Assembly: GCA_036401895.1 (NCBI GenBank)
Contig: DASWTW010000363.1
Coordinates: 1-21,404 of the forward strand
DNA length: 21,404 nt
Direction of reading: 5' to 3'
From: LB3-1 sp036401895
GTDB lineage: Bacteria; Chloroflexota; Chloroflexia; Chloroflexales; Kallotenuaceae
The notes beneath the pieces were generated by a model. It saw only the letters and a list, made by a program, of their open reading frames with translations, did not search any database and was not told the DNA's origin. Positions within the stretch are counted from its first letter, which is position 1; the number at the start of each line of letters is the position of its first letter. The translations under genes were made by a program, and so were the position numbers. Positions 7,346 to 15,028 of this stretch are shown one piece after another.

Positions 7346-8425
7346 ATGCAATCACTTCGACTCCGCATCTCGCTGCTGCTCTGCGCGCTAACTCTGCTCG
7401 TGGCACCATCCGCCGGCGCGGCGAATACCCTGCTGCTGGGTGTGTACTACGGCAATCAAGGCTGGAAAATGGATCAGGTCCAGGCGCTGGAAAGCTGGCA
7501 GGGCAAACGCCATGCGGTCGTCAATCTGTTCACCAACTGGAACAGCACCAGCAAGACGATCAGCAACCTGTTCGACCAGCAGCTGCCCAACATCTGGAAC
7601 AACGGCAATGTGCCGATGGTGAGCTGGGAGCCTGCCACCGGCACCACGACTCCTGCCGACATCGAGGTGCGGATTGCGCGCGGCGACTACGACAGTTACA
7701 TCACCACCTGGGCCGTCCGGATGAAGATCTTTCTCAGCGGAGCCGATGGCGTCTACGGCAACGCCGATGACCGCCGCGCCTATCTGCGCTTTGCCCACGA
7801 GATGAATGGCGACTGGTATCCCTGGGGCGCGACGCTAGGCAACAACCGGCCGGCCGACTACATCGCCATGTGGCAGCGCGTGAAGGGCCGCTTCGACGCG
7901 CAGGGGATCGATGCCACGCGGCTACAGTGGGTGTGGTGCGTGAACCACGATGACGTAGGCATTGCCACAGCCGAGCAGTTCTACCCCGGCGACGCGTTTG
8001 TGAACTGGGTGGCGATCGATGGCTACAACTGGGGCACCAGCCAGAGCTGGTCGAGCTGGAAAGGTCCGGCCGAAACATACGGGAACATGATCACGCGCGT
8101 GCGAGCACTGACCAGTAAACCGCTGGCGATCAGCGAATTTGCCAGCAGCACGGCCGGCAACGGCGTGAGCGGTAAATCCCACTGGATCGGCGACACCTTC
8201 GCCTACGCCGCAGGACAGGGCGTCAAGATGCTGGTCTGGTTCAACGAGGATAAAGAGACCGATTGGGCCGTCTTTGGTGGCACGGGCGGCGATACCGTGT
8301 TCAAATATGGCCGCACCAGCTACAAGGCGTACGCAAGCTACAAAACTGCCGTCGGCGCGTATGGCATTTCTTCCGATCTCACCAACCCACGCCTGTTAAG
8401 CGATGCGCAATTCGCCGGTCAGTAG
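7346..8425 (+). CDS. Secreted GH26-type glycoside hydrolase (beta-mannanase-like)
   Basis: The 359-residue protein starts at ATG 7346, behind GGGAG seven bases upstream; an in-frame TTG start at 7265 has no such site. Residues 1-25 form a signal peptide ending PSAGA. The rest is a single TIM-barrel domain resembling glycoside hydrolase family 26, whose members cleave beta-1,4-mannan or related beta-glycans with retention. The acid/base glutamate is E152 in RFAHEMNGDWYPWG and the nucleophile is E264 in AISEFASS, at the expected strands 4 and 7. YIAMWQRV and WVAIDGYNWG are further family-typical segments. No binding module or anchor is visible. It pairs divergently with the pectin lyase, pointing to use of plant polysaccharide. 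Substrate (mannan or mixed-linkage glucan) cannot be fixed from sequence alone. Confidence 0.88.
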   Translation: MQSLRLRISLLLCALTLLVAPSAGAANTLLLGVYYGNQGWKMDQVQALESWQGKRHAVVNLFTNWNSTSKTISNLFDQQLPNIWNNGNVPMVSWEPATGTTTPADIEVRIARGDYDSYITTWAVRMKIFLSGADGVYGNADDRRAYLRFAHEMNGDWYPWGATLGNNRPADYIAMWQRVKGRFDAQGIDATRLQWVWCVNHDDVGIATAEQFYPGDAFVNWVAIDGYNWGTSQSWSSWKGPAETYGNMITRVRALTSKPLAISEFASSTAGNGVSGKSHWIGDTFAYAAGQGVKMLVWFNEDKETDWAVFGGTGGDTVFKYGRTSYKAYASYKTAVGAYGISSDLTNPRLLSDAQFAGQ

Positions 8426-8533
8426 CGACCCGTGTCATAGACGGCGAGCCAGGGATGAAGGCGATCAAGCTAGCGCGAATGTATTCCTTGCACGCGCTCA
8501 AAGCCTGGTCAAGCTACCTGAAGGACTCAGGGT

Positions 8534-10381
8534 ATGCGCTATCCACAGTTTTACTACCGCTGGCAGTGGCAGCTGGCGGCACCTCCCGAGGCGCTGTGGC
8601 CGCTCATCTCCGATACCAATCGTCTTAACCGCGCGGCCTGGCTGCCTGTAGTCCACGAGGCTGATCCAGGCACAGCCGCCGGGAGCTACGGACAGCACCG
8701 CCTGTGGGCAAGGCGGCTGGGCGTCCGCCTGGAGTGGGAAGAAGAGCCGTTTGAGTGGGTACGCCCGTTTCGCTATGGCATACTCAGGCGCTATGTTCGC
8801 GGTCCCGTGGCCGAGATGCGGGCGCTGGCCGAGCTCGATCCGCAGCCCGGCGACGGAACCCGGCTCACGTATCAGGTCTGGGCCCGCTGTGGTAATCCGC
8901 TGGGGCTGATCGGCATTCCGGTGCAGATCGGCATATTCAACCGCCGCGCCTTTAATCGTGTGTTTCAGCGCTCGCCTCAGATCATCACGGGCGAGCAGCC
9001 GCCGCCGACACCGCGCGCCCTGGTGCTGTTCATGCCTGGCGCCCGCAGCCGGCTGGCAGAGCGAGCGGCGGCGCTGCGCCAGCAGGGCGTCGATCAGCTG
9101 CTGGTCGAGCGATTGATCGATCTGCTCACCCACGCCGACGATCTGGTAGTGGAGCACCTGCGGCCGTATGTGCTCGCCGACGAGTGGGGCCTTGAGCGGC
9201 GAGCCGTGCTCCAGCTGTGTTTGTGGGCAACTCGCGTCGGGCTGCTGGATTTTCGCTGGGACATTCTGTGTCCGCTCTGCCGCAACGCCAACGAGTCGCA
9301 CGCCACGCTGCGGGATCTGCCTGCCGAGGCCAGCTGCCCGAGCTGCCGGATCGATTTTACAACCAACTTCGATCGGCTGGTCGAGATCACGTTTCGTCCC
9401 AACCCGGCGATTCGGCATGTCGAGCTGCTGGAATATTGTATCGGCGGGCCACAGGTAACACCCCACATCGTCGCTCAGCAGATCTTGCCGGCCGGAACGG
9501 CGCGCGCGCTGATGCTTCCGCTTGAGGCCGGGCGCTACCGGGTGCGCAGCCCCGGGCAGATGGGCGTCCAGCTGCTGCGCGCGGCGCCTGAGGGCGCTGC
9601 GGATTGGACGCTGCGGATCGGCGATCACGGCTGGCGCGACGGGGAGATCGTGCTTGCGCTGCGGCCGGCGATACACATGGAGAACGCCACCGGCCAGGAG
9701 CAGATTGTGATTCTTGAGCGCATGGCCTGGACAGATCAGGCGGTCACGGCCGCAGATGTGACAGCGCTTCAGCTTTTTCGCGATCTGTTTGCCGCCGAGG
9801 CGCTGCGCCCCGGCCAGCAGATCGCAGTGGGTAGCCTGACGGTGCTGTTCACGGATCTGCGCGACTCGACCCGGCTGTACCAGCAGATTGGCGACGCGGT
9901 GGCGTTTGGGCGCGTCATCGACCACTTCGATGTGCTGCGTCAGGCGATCGTGGCCCAGGACGGCGTGCTGGTCAAAACGATCGGCGATGCGGTGATGGCG
10001 ATCTTTCGGCGGCCGATCGCGGCTCTACGCGCGATCACCAGCGTCCAGCGAACACTGGCCACGCTGGCAGCCAGAGACCAGCCGTTTATTTTAAAGGCCG
10101 GCCTGCATCACGGCCCATGCATCGCGGTCACGCTCAACGACCGGCTAGACTACTTCGGCACAACCGTGAATCTGGCCGCGCGGCTAGAAAGCCTCTCGCA
10201 GGGCGGCGACGTGATTGTGTCGGCTGCGGCCCGGCGCGATCCCGAGGTTGCGGAGTGGCTGGCCGATCCTGAAGCTCGGCTGAGCGTGTCTGCGTTTCAG
10301 GCGCAGATCAAAGGCTTCGACGAGTCGGTTGAGCTGTGGCGGCTCTTACCGCTGCCGGACGACAGCGCATCTGGAGAATAA
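8534..10381 (+). CDS. Adenylate cyclase with SRPBCC and zinc-ribbon (DUF5939-like) front end
   Basis: The 615-residue soluble protein has three parts. Residues 1-150 look like an SRPBCC (START-like) ligand-binding fold. Residues 170-400 form a helical and beta region with a four-cysteine zinc ribbon (C246, C249, C268, C271), as in DUF5939. Residues 430-565 are a class III cyclase domain. Catalytic residues are complete: metal-binding D441 (VLFTDLRDST) and D485 (VKTIGDAVMAIF), adenine-selecting K481 and D539 (LDYFGTTVN), and transition-state N546 and R550. The product should therefore be cAMP. There is no membrane segment. AAGGA stands eight bases before ATG 8534. It is in the same direction as the GH26-like gene, 108 nt downstream, and ends three bases from the convergent DUF6065-like gene. 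The ligand of the front end is unknown. Confidence 0.88.
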   Translation: MRYPQFYYRWQWQLAAPPEALWPLISDTNRLNRAAWLPVVHEADPGTAAGSYGQHRLWARRLGVRLEWEEEPFEWVRPFRYGILRRYVRGPVAEMRALAELDPQPGDGTRLTYQVWARCGNPLGLIGIPVQIGIFNRRAFNRVFQRSPQIITGEQPPPTPRALVLFMPGARSRLAERAAALRQQGVDQLLVERLIDLLTHADDLVVEHLRPYVLADEWGLERRAVLQLCLWATRVGLLDFRWDILCPLCRNANESHATLRDLPAEASCPSCRIDFTTNFDRLVEITFRPNPAIRHVELLEYCIGGPQVTPHIVAQQILPAGTARALMLPLEAGRYRVRSPGQMGVQLLRAAPEGAADWTLRIGDHGWRDGEIVLALRPAIHMENATGQEQIVILERMAWTDQAVTAADVTALQLFRDLFAAEALRPGQQIAVGSLTVLFTDLRDSTRLYQQIGDAVAFGRVIDHFDVLRQAIVAQDGVLVKTIGDAVMAIFRRPIAALRAITSVQRTLATLAARDQPFILKAGLHHGPCIAVTLNDRLDYFGTTVNLAARLESLSQGGDVIVSAAARRDPEVAEWLADPEARLSVSAFQAQIKGFDESVELWRLLPLPDDSASGE

Positions 10382-10384
10382 GCT

Positions 10385-11158
10385 TTATTTCGCTTTGCCT
10401 GCCTGATGTCGTATGCCGAGACGCCGCCGCCGCTCAAGCTTGTAGCTGCCGACTCGTGCGCCGGGCGTGTTGCGTAACAACATCGTATCCTCGAAAGCCT
10501 GCCACTGCTCGGGACGAAGCGCGGCCAGATCATCTACAACCAGCGATGACTCCAGAGTTGCATCGTCATAGGCGCTCTTCAGCACGGGCTGGATTTGAAA
10601 GAGCGGCCGGCGCGACCGAAACAGAATCGGCTGATCCGTCTTACACAGGCGAATCGGTGTCACCACAGGCCCGAGCCACCAATCGGTTTCGATGATGCCG
10701 TCTAATACTTCAAAAGCCGGATCGCGGGGCATGTTTGCCACACTGCGCACCAGGATCGCCCAGCCGGGCCGCGTTTTGATCATCAGCCCCGACCAGAGCT
10801 GGATAATTCCCGCCTCCGGGGCCTGCGCTAAGAACGGCATCTCCGCAAACCTGGTCATCTGCGCGGGAGCAGAGCGCGTATAGTGCTCTGGAAAGCCCGG
10901 AAAAACAACAGTGTCGAATTGCTGCCAGCTTGTTTGATCCGCAGGTTTCCAAAAAACATTCGTCCCATCCCAGAGCAGCGCGAAATCCGTTGGCGGGAAG
11001 CCATACCAGCCAAAGCCGCAGCCGGTTGTGAACGGCTCGCAGTAGCGGTGCGCGCGCAGCGGGATCGAGCCGAGCAGCATAGGATCGGCGCGACGTGGCG
11101 CCGGCGCGTTCGGGTAGAGCTGAAAAAAAGTGATGAACGGCTCCTCCGGTTGCTCCAT
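10385..11158 (-). CDS. DUF6065-like protein, last gene of the RiPP operon
   Basis: The 257-residue protein has no signal peptide or membrane span. It is rich in aromatic residues and prolines, with RYCEPFTTGCGFGWYGFPP near residue 40 and DFALLWDGTNVFWK after it. This resembles DUF6065, an uncharacterised family; the match is from memory. A basic tail (KLERRRRLGIRHQAGKAK) ends the protein. AGGAGG stands five bases before ATG 11158. It is 141 nt downstream of the MFS gene on the same strand, with a strong hairpin between them, so it may be co-transcribed at a lower level. Its place at the end of the operon suggests a role in modification, immunity or handling of the peptide product, but no reaction can be named. 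It ends three bases from the convergent cyclase gene. Confidence 0.65.
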   Translation of the reverse strand: MEQPEEPFITFFQLYPNAPAPRRADPMLLGSIPLRAHRYCEPFTTGCGFGWYGFPPTDFALLWDGTNVFWKPADQTSWQQFDTVVFPGFPEHYTRSAPAQMTRFAEMPFLAQAPEAGIIQLWSGLMIKTRPGWAILVRSVANMPRDPAFEVLDGIIETDWWLGPVVTPIRLCKTDQPILFRSRRPLFQIQPVLKSAYDDATLESSLVVDDLAALRPEQWQAFEDTMLLRNTPGARVGSYKLERRRRLGIRHQAGKAK

Positions 11159-11245
11159 CTCGGCCTCCTGATTGCTCCGCTGTGCAGCTGTGTCTCGATC
11201 GCTTTGCGGCCTGAGGTGCGCGTCTGATTCCCGGCGAATGACAGC

Positions 11246-11274
11246 GCGGGATCTGCCAGCCGTGCAGATCCCGC
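11246..11274. repeat. Perfect 11-bp hairpin between the MFS and DUF6065-like genes
   Basis: GCGGGATCTGC (11246-11256) and GCAGATCCCGC (11264-11274) pair perfectly around a 7-nt loop. On the minus strand, the operon direction, no U-tract follows, so it is more likely a transcript-stability or attenuation element than a full terminator. On the plus strand it is followed by atattta, but no plus-strand gene enters from upstream. Confidence 0.6.
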
Positions 11275-11299
11275 ATATTTACTCCACAGCGCGGTGCGG

Positions 11300-12544
11300 C
11301 TACGTCGACTCAACCGAGCCCGGCTGGCCCGTGGACTCGTGTTGTCTGAGGCTGAACAGGAACCAGATCACGGCTACCAGCAGCGTGCCGACCGCCGCAG
11401 CGCGAAAGATGAGCGGTATCGGTAGGGCTGTGAGCGCCTGTCCCGCCAGCGCCGCAGCCAGCGGCGTCGACAGCGATACGAGCGTGCCCAGCGTGGCAAA
11501 GACGCGGCCCTGATAGCCGGGCGGCACAGCACGCTGGAGCCGCGAGACCAGCGGAATCTGGATGAACGGCGTCATAAAACCCAGCAGCGCCGTGATCACC
11601 AGCGCGACGAGCAGGCTCTGCGCGAAGCTCAGGCTGATCAGCGCCAGCGTCATGCCGACTAGGCCCAGCAGAATCGACCACACGTAGCTGATGCGATCGC
11701 CGACCACGCCGGCAGCTACACTGCCCAGCAGCAAGCCCACCGCGATCGCCGTCGCCAGGAAGCCAAATCCTTCTACGCCCTGGCCCAGAATATTTTGGGA
11801 AAAGAAGGGGAAGATCACGTTGACCGGGCTCAGCACCAGGTTGATGAAAAAGGCCAGCCCGGTGAGCACCAGCACTTGCATCGTGAAAAAGATGAAGCGC
11901 AGTCCGCCGATCATATCCTGCCAGACAGCCCTGGCGGTGATCTGCTTGCGCTGGAGCAGGCCGGCTGGAAAATGCACCAGCGACAGCGCGAGCGCGGCAA
12001 CCAGGAAGGATATTCCATCCACCAGCAGCGCGGCCGGCGTGCCGATCGTCGCCAGCAAGATGCCGGCCAGACTCGCGCCCACGATCATCGCGACCTGCTG
12101 GCCGCCCTGGATGGCAGAGTTCGCGGCCGGCAGCGCAGTATCGGGGATCAGCGTCGGCAGCATCACCCGCATCGCCGGGCCGTAGAAGATCGTCATGCTG
12201 CCCAGGATCACAACCAGAAAGTAGAGCTGCCATACCGCGAGCAGCCCGGCGACATACAGGCCATACACCAGCACCAGCACCAGGCCGCGCGTGAGATCCG
12301 CCATGATCACCACAAAGCGCTTGCTGCTGCGATCGATGACGACGCCGGCCAGCGGCCCCAGCAGCTTGGGAATCCCCTCCAACGCCAGGATGCCGGCTGC
12401 GGCCAGCGGGCTGCCGGTGAGCTCGATCACCAGCCACAGCAGGCCGATCTCCAGAAAGGCATCGCCGAGATAGGACTGAATCAGCCCTGCCCACAAGATC
12501 GTGAAGTTACGGTTCCATAGCTTCGCCGGTTGCTCCTGAGACAT
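11300..12544 (-). CDS. MFS exporter, 12 transmembrane helices
   Basis: This 414-residue major facilitator protein resembles EntS/MFS_3-type drug and siderophore exporters. It begins LWNRNFTILWAGLIQSYLGD, the usual first helix of the family, and has the loop 2-3 motif GVVIDRSSKRFVVIMADLTRG. About twelve hydrophobic segments are visible, with a central hydrophilic break near LLQRKQITARAVWQD. It should act at the inner membrane as a proton-driven exporter. Only 11 bases separate it from the upstream winged-helix gene, so the two are translated together; AAAGG serves as ribosome-binding site. Within the peptide operon, the simplest role is export of the mature product or self-protection. A general drug-efflux role cannot be excluded. 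Confidence 0.85.
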   Translation of the reverse strand: MSQEQPAKLWNRNFTILWAGLIQSYLGDAFLEIGLLWLVIELTGSPLAAAGILALEGIPKLLGPLAGVVIDRSSKRFVVIMADLTRGLVLVLVYGLYVAGLLAVWQLYFLVVILGSMTIFYGPAMRVMLPTLIPDTALPAANSAIQGGQQVAMIVGASLAGILLATIGTPAALLVDGISFLVAALALSLVHFPAGLLQRKQITARAVWQDMIGGLRFIFFTMQVLVLTGLAFFINLVLSPVNVIFPFFSQNILGQGVEGFGFLATAIAVGLLLGSVAAGVVGDRISYVWSILLGLVGMTLALISLSFAQSLLVALVITALLGFMTPFIQIPLVSRLQRAVPPGYQGRVFATLGTLVSLSTPLAAALAGQALTALPIPLIFRAAAVGTLLVAVIWFLFSLRQHESTGQPGSVEST

Positions 12545-12555
12545 ATGCCTGGCCT

Positions 12556-13122
12556 TTACGCATGGCTCTGATCGCCGACGACCGGGTACAGCACCAGAGC
12601 GAGCCCATACTCATGCTCGGCGGCGCTGTCCTCCGCACCGCTGAACTCACGCGCCAGCTCATGCAGCCGCTCGATGAACACGCGTAGCTGCGTCTCATCC
12701 AGCTTGCACTGGACAAACTTCACGAGCGCCTTTGACTCGCTGGTCTCGTCCGCAAAGGCATGCGCCAGATTCGCCTGGACCGAGCTGAGAACAATCTGCG
12801 CCGCCGCCGCCTGTGCCTGCTGGGGCGTGCCCTTGTCCAGCGCAACCATCACATCCTTGGCCGAGGCCGTGTAGTACACCTCGCCGCGACCGTTCTCCAG
12901 CACCTCCTGGTGTACCGAGGCGATGCCGCGCTCCATCAGCTTGTCGATCGTGTACTGCACGCGGGCACGGTTGAGACCAAGGCGTATCGCGAGCTGCCGG
13001 GTGGTCGTTGGATTGCTCATCAGCGCGCTCAGGATCTGGAAGCCGCCCTCTTGCAGGAGATCGAGATCGTCGTGTCCCAGGACGACTTTTTCTCGCTCTA
13101 GCTGCGAATGTTGGTCACTCAT
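12556..13122 (-). CDS. Winged-helix transcriptional regulator (ArsR-like fold)
   Basis: The 188-residue protein has a winged helix-turn-helix at about residues 25-88: LLQEGGFQILSALMSNPTTT, then RQLAIRLGLNRARVQYTIDK, then a wing around GRGEVYYTAS. The remaining 100 residues are helical and may bind a ligand or form a dimer. No cysteine-rich metal site is evident. AGGAAAG precedes ATG 13122. It sits inside the operon, 25 nt after the M16 gene and 11 nt before the MFS gene, so it is probably a local autoregulator. The inverted repeats flanking the promoter at 17663-17691 are its most likely targets. This is inference from position. Confidence 0.8.
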   Translation of the reverse strand: MSDQHSQLEREKVVLGHDDLDLLQEGGFQILSALMSNPTTTRQLAIRLGLNRARVQYTIDKLMERGIASVHQEVLENGRGEVYYTASAKDVMVALDKGTPQQAQAAAAQIVLSSVQANLAHAFADETSESKALVKFVQCKLDETQLRVFIERLHELAREFSGAEDSAAEHEYGLALVLYPVVGDQSHA

Positions 13123-13147
13123 TGTCGCTTTCCTACTCTGCCACCCG

Positions 13148-14401
13148 CTAAATCAGATCAAGCAGCTCTTCATCTTTCGGCCCGAAGCCGACCATTGCAA
13201 TATTCTCGGGATTGAAGATCTCCTCGGCCACGCGCAGGATGTCATGCGCCTGAACCATCTCGATCCGGCGTGTCTCAAGATCGACAAAGAAATCATCGTT
13301 GCGTACCGCGCGGCGGCCAAGGATCTGGAGATGCTGCGCGCTATTTTCGAGGATGCCCAGCACCGCGCGTATGCGGCCGGCCTTGACGCGTGCCAGCTCG
13401 GCCTCGCTGATGCCGTCGGTTTTCAGCCGCGCGATCTCCTGCTGAATCGCCGCATACACTGCCGGAATCTCGTCCTTGTTGCAGTTCACGCGGATCGCCA
13501 GGTAGCCGCCCAGGGCATAGGTGGTTGGATACGCGTGGATAAAATAGGCCAGCTTTTGTTTTTCCCGCAGCTCAAGGAACAGCCGCGAGCGCAGGTCGCC
13601 GCCTAAAATGTCGGCCAGCAGATCCATCGCGTAGCGGTCGCTCGACTCCGAGGCAACGCCGACATAGCCCAGCAGCAGATCGGCGCGGGCGCTGCTGGTG
13701 CTCAGCGCGGCGATGCGCGGCTGCGTCACCACGATCGGATCGTGGAAGTTCTGCGGCGAGCTTTCCCACGGATCGAAATAATGGTCGACCAGATTCACAA
13801 ACGATTCCACGTCGATCGGCCCGAGCGCGACCAGGCTGGTGCGCTCAGGCACATAGTGCAGGTGCAGGCGCTCCTCCAGCTCCTGCGCGTCGAAGCGCGT
13901 GATGTTTTCTTTGCGCCCGATCACAAACAGGCCCAGCGAGCGATCACCCCAGAACGCGTGATCCAGCAGCTCCTTCAGCACGGCGCCGGAGGTGAAGTGC
14001 GCGGCGTGCTCGTGCAGAATAATCTGGCGCTCATGCTCGACCGCCTCGGCGTTCACATAGCGCGAGCTGACCAGCAGGCTCAGCACGCTCAGCACATGCT
14101 CGACCTGTCTGGGCAGGCAGGTGATCATAAAGCGTGTGTACTCCTTGCTGGTCGCGGCCTCGTAGCTGACGCCGGCCTCAAGCAAGCTGTCGAGCCGCTC
14201 GTGGAGGTGCTCGGGCAGGTAGTTGGGGTTGAACACCACATGCTCGATGAAGTGGGCCGCGCCGCTGGTGCGCGGATCTTCGTCTTGCGTGCCGTGGTTG
14301 ATGAACAAGCCCAGATTCACCGTTCGTTGATGCGGCTGCTGTTTCAGCTTGATCTGCAAGCCGCTGCTGAGCACAGTATGGATAATGGTTTCTTTTGCCA
14401 T
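13148..14401 (-). CDS. M16-family zinc peptidase, single-chain, cytoplasmic
   Basis: The 417-residue protein belongs to the M16 (insulinase/processing peptidase) family. The inverted zinc motif HFIEH gives ligands H50 and H54 with catalytic E53. The third ligand E131 (ILHEHAAH) lies 77 residues after H54, the usual spacing. The C-terminal half keeps the substrate-binding segment SRLFLELREKQKLAYFIHA with the R/Y pair. It therefore has both an active-site half and a closing half in one chain. No signal peptide is present. M16 peptidases occur in RiPP pathways (for example PqqF) where they trim leader or core peptides. Here it follows the three peptide genes, 110 nt from the last, and likely processes their products. 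The ribosome-binding site is poor (AAGAAACA), so expression may be lower than that of the peptides. Confidence 0.9.
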   Translation of the reverse strand: MAKETIIHTVLSSGLQIKLKQQPHQRTVNLGLFINHGTQDEDPRTSGAAHFIEHVVFNPNYLPEHLHERLDSLLEAGVSYEAATSKEYTRFMITCLPRQVEHVLSVLSLLVSSRYVNAEAVEHERQIILHEHAAHFTSGAVLKELLDHAFWGDRSLGLFVIGRKENITRFDAQELEERLHLHYVPERTSLVALGPIDVESFVNLVDHYFDPWESSPQNFHDPIVVTQPRIAALSTSSARADLLLGYVGVASESSDRYAMDLLADILGGDLRSRLFLELREKQKLAYFIHAYPTTYALGGYLAIRVNCNKDEIPAVYAAIQQEIARLKTDGISEAELARVKAGRIRAVLGILENSAQHLQILGRRAVRNDDFFVDLETRRIEMVQAHDILRVAEEIFNPENIAMVGFGPKDEELLDLI

Positions 14402-14474
14402 TGTTTCTTGCTACCGCGTCTGATGGAGTGCGCCGGACACGAGTCATGCAGCCCCGATGTGCTGCTTGCCTGAA

Positions 14475-14491
14475 GCACACAAGCTGTGTGC
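14475..14491. repeat. Small hairpin between peptide C and the M16 gene
   Basis: GCACACA (14475-14481) and TGTGTGC (14485-14491) pair perfectly around a 3-nt loop. There is no U-tract on the minus strand. It is in the 110-nt gap and may protect the 3' end of a processed peptide mRNA. Confidence 0.4.
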
Positions 14492-14511
14492 GAACGAATT
14501 GTTAGCCGCCG

Positions 14512-14733
14512 CTAATCGTTGGTGATGCTGATGCTGATCGCGCCTAACGTCGGCAGCGCATCACTGGTTAGCGCATAGCCCTGAACCTCAGGTGTTTCAG
14601 TCTGGGCCAGCTGCGCCCTGACCGCCTCGATCAGCTCGGCGTTCTTAATTACCAGCTCGCCCTGCCCATTGAACGCCAGATCGTCCCGGCGCAGTTGAAT
14701 GGTCCTGGTGGGCATGTTCGACGCCTTCTCCAT
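14512..14733 (-). CDS. Putative RiPP precursor peptide C (73 aa)
   Basis: The start chosen is ATG 14733, with AGGAG nine bases upstream; ATG 14715 (MPTRT) behind GAAGG is an alternative, and the frame's earlier ATG at 14775 has no good site. Residues 11-40 follow, without gaps, the leader pattern of peptides A and B: L-x3-D-[LF]-x-[FY]-[ND]-x-QG-x-L-[IV]-I-x4-L-x2-A. The C-terminus is quite different, ending TLGAISISITND, which is rich in Ile, Ser and Thr. There is no Cys. This pattern of conserved leader and divergent tail fits alternative substrates for one maturase. Its size, its position next to the radical SAM gene and the peptidase downstream support a precursor role. I know no named family for it. 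The mature product is unknown. Confidence 0.7.
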   Translation of the reverse strand: MEKASNMPTRTIQLRRDDLAFNGQGELVIKNAELIEAVRAQLAQTETPEVQGYALTSDALPTLGAISISITND

Positions 14734-14748
14734 AACCCTGTGCTCCTG

Positions 14749-14785
14749 AAACAAAGGTTGTAGGAGTAGCAACACTCCTACAACC
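14749..14785 (-). terminator. Hairpin between peptides B and C, terminator/attenuator-like
   Basis: GGTTGTAGGAG (14756-14766) and CTCCTACAACC (14775-14785) make a perfect 11-bp stem with an 8-nt loop. On the minus strand the stem is followed directly by TTTGTTTC, a U-rich tail. It probably terminates part of the transcripts after the first two peptide genes, lowering peptide C and downstream genes. It is homologous to the hairpin at 14992-15019. Confidence 0.65.
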
Positions 14786-14793
14786 TGGCTGCG

Positions 14794-14979
14794 CTAGAAC
14801 TCAACGACCAGGCCGATCCGCACGGCTTCTGCCTCAGGGTTGCTCGACTCAGCCGAGGTGCCCTGCATGGCCTTGTCCAGGGCTTCCTTATCGATGATCA
14901 GCTTGCCCTGCTCGTCGTACTGGAAGTCCTGTGCGTTGAGCTTGAGCTCTTTTCGCTGCTGCTTGCTGCTGTCAGCCAT
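14794..14979 (-). CDS. Putative RiPP precursor peptide B (61 aa)
   Basis: The 61-residue peptide is 48/61 identical to peptide A. The leader region (about residues 9-39) is charged and helical, with LKLNAQDFQYDEQGKLIID and A-x-x-KAMQG. A Ser/Thr/Glu-rich linker (40-51) follows, then a hydrophobic C-terminus AVRIGLVVEF. It contains no Cys, Trp or His, so lanthionine or thiazole chemistry on Cys is excluded. GGGAGG stands upstream of the ATG in a segment identical to that of peptide A. The valine/isoleucine-rich end suits radical C-methylation or other C-H chemistry by the adjacent B12 radical SAM enzyme, but the modified residues are not known. Tandem duplication with peptide A includes the flanking hairpin. 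Confidence 0.75.
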   Translation of the reverse strand: MADSSKQQRKELKLNAQDFQYDEQGKLIIDKEALDKAMQGTSAESSNPEAEAVRIGLVVEF

Positions 14980-14991
14980 GATTTCCCTCCC

Positions 14992-15019
14992 GTTATAGGA
15001 GCAGCGATACTCCTATAAC
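14992..15019 (-). repeat. Hairpin between peptides A and B, homologous to 14756-14785
   Basis: GTTATAGGAG (14992-15001) and CTCCTATAAC (15010-15019) form a perfect 10-bp stem with an 8-nt loop. Compared with the next hairpin, the fourth pair is A-T here (14995/15016) and G-C there (14760/14781), a compensatory change. No U-tract follows on the minus strand; instead the ribosome-binding site of peptide B begins at once. The 3' arm CTCC could otherwise pair with that GGAG, so the hairpin may keep the site open. Confidence 0.7.
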
Positions 15020-15028
15020 CTGGCAGCG

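Noticed and set aside
8498..9925. 475-codon open frame on the minus strand
   Set aside because: It is antisense to the cyclase gene, whose domains and catalytic residues are intact. Its translation has low-complexity shadow composition and no motif.
13742..14473. 243-codon open frame on the plus strand
   Set aside because: It is antisense to the M16 peptidase and has no ribosome-binding site or motif.
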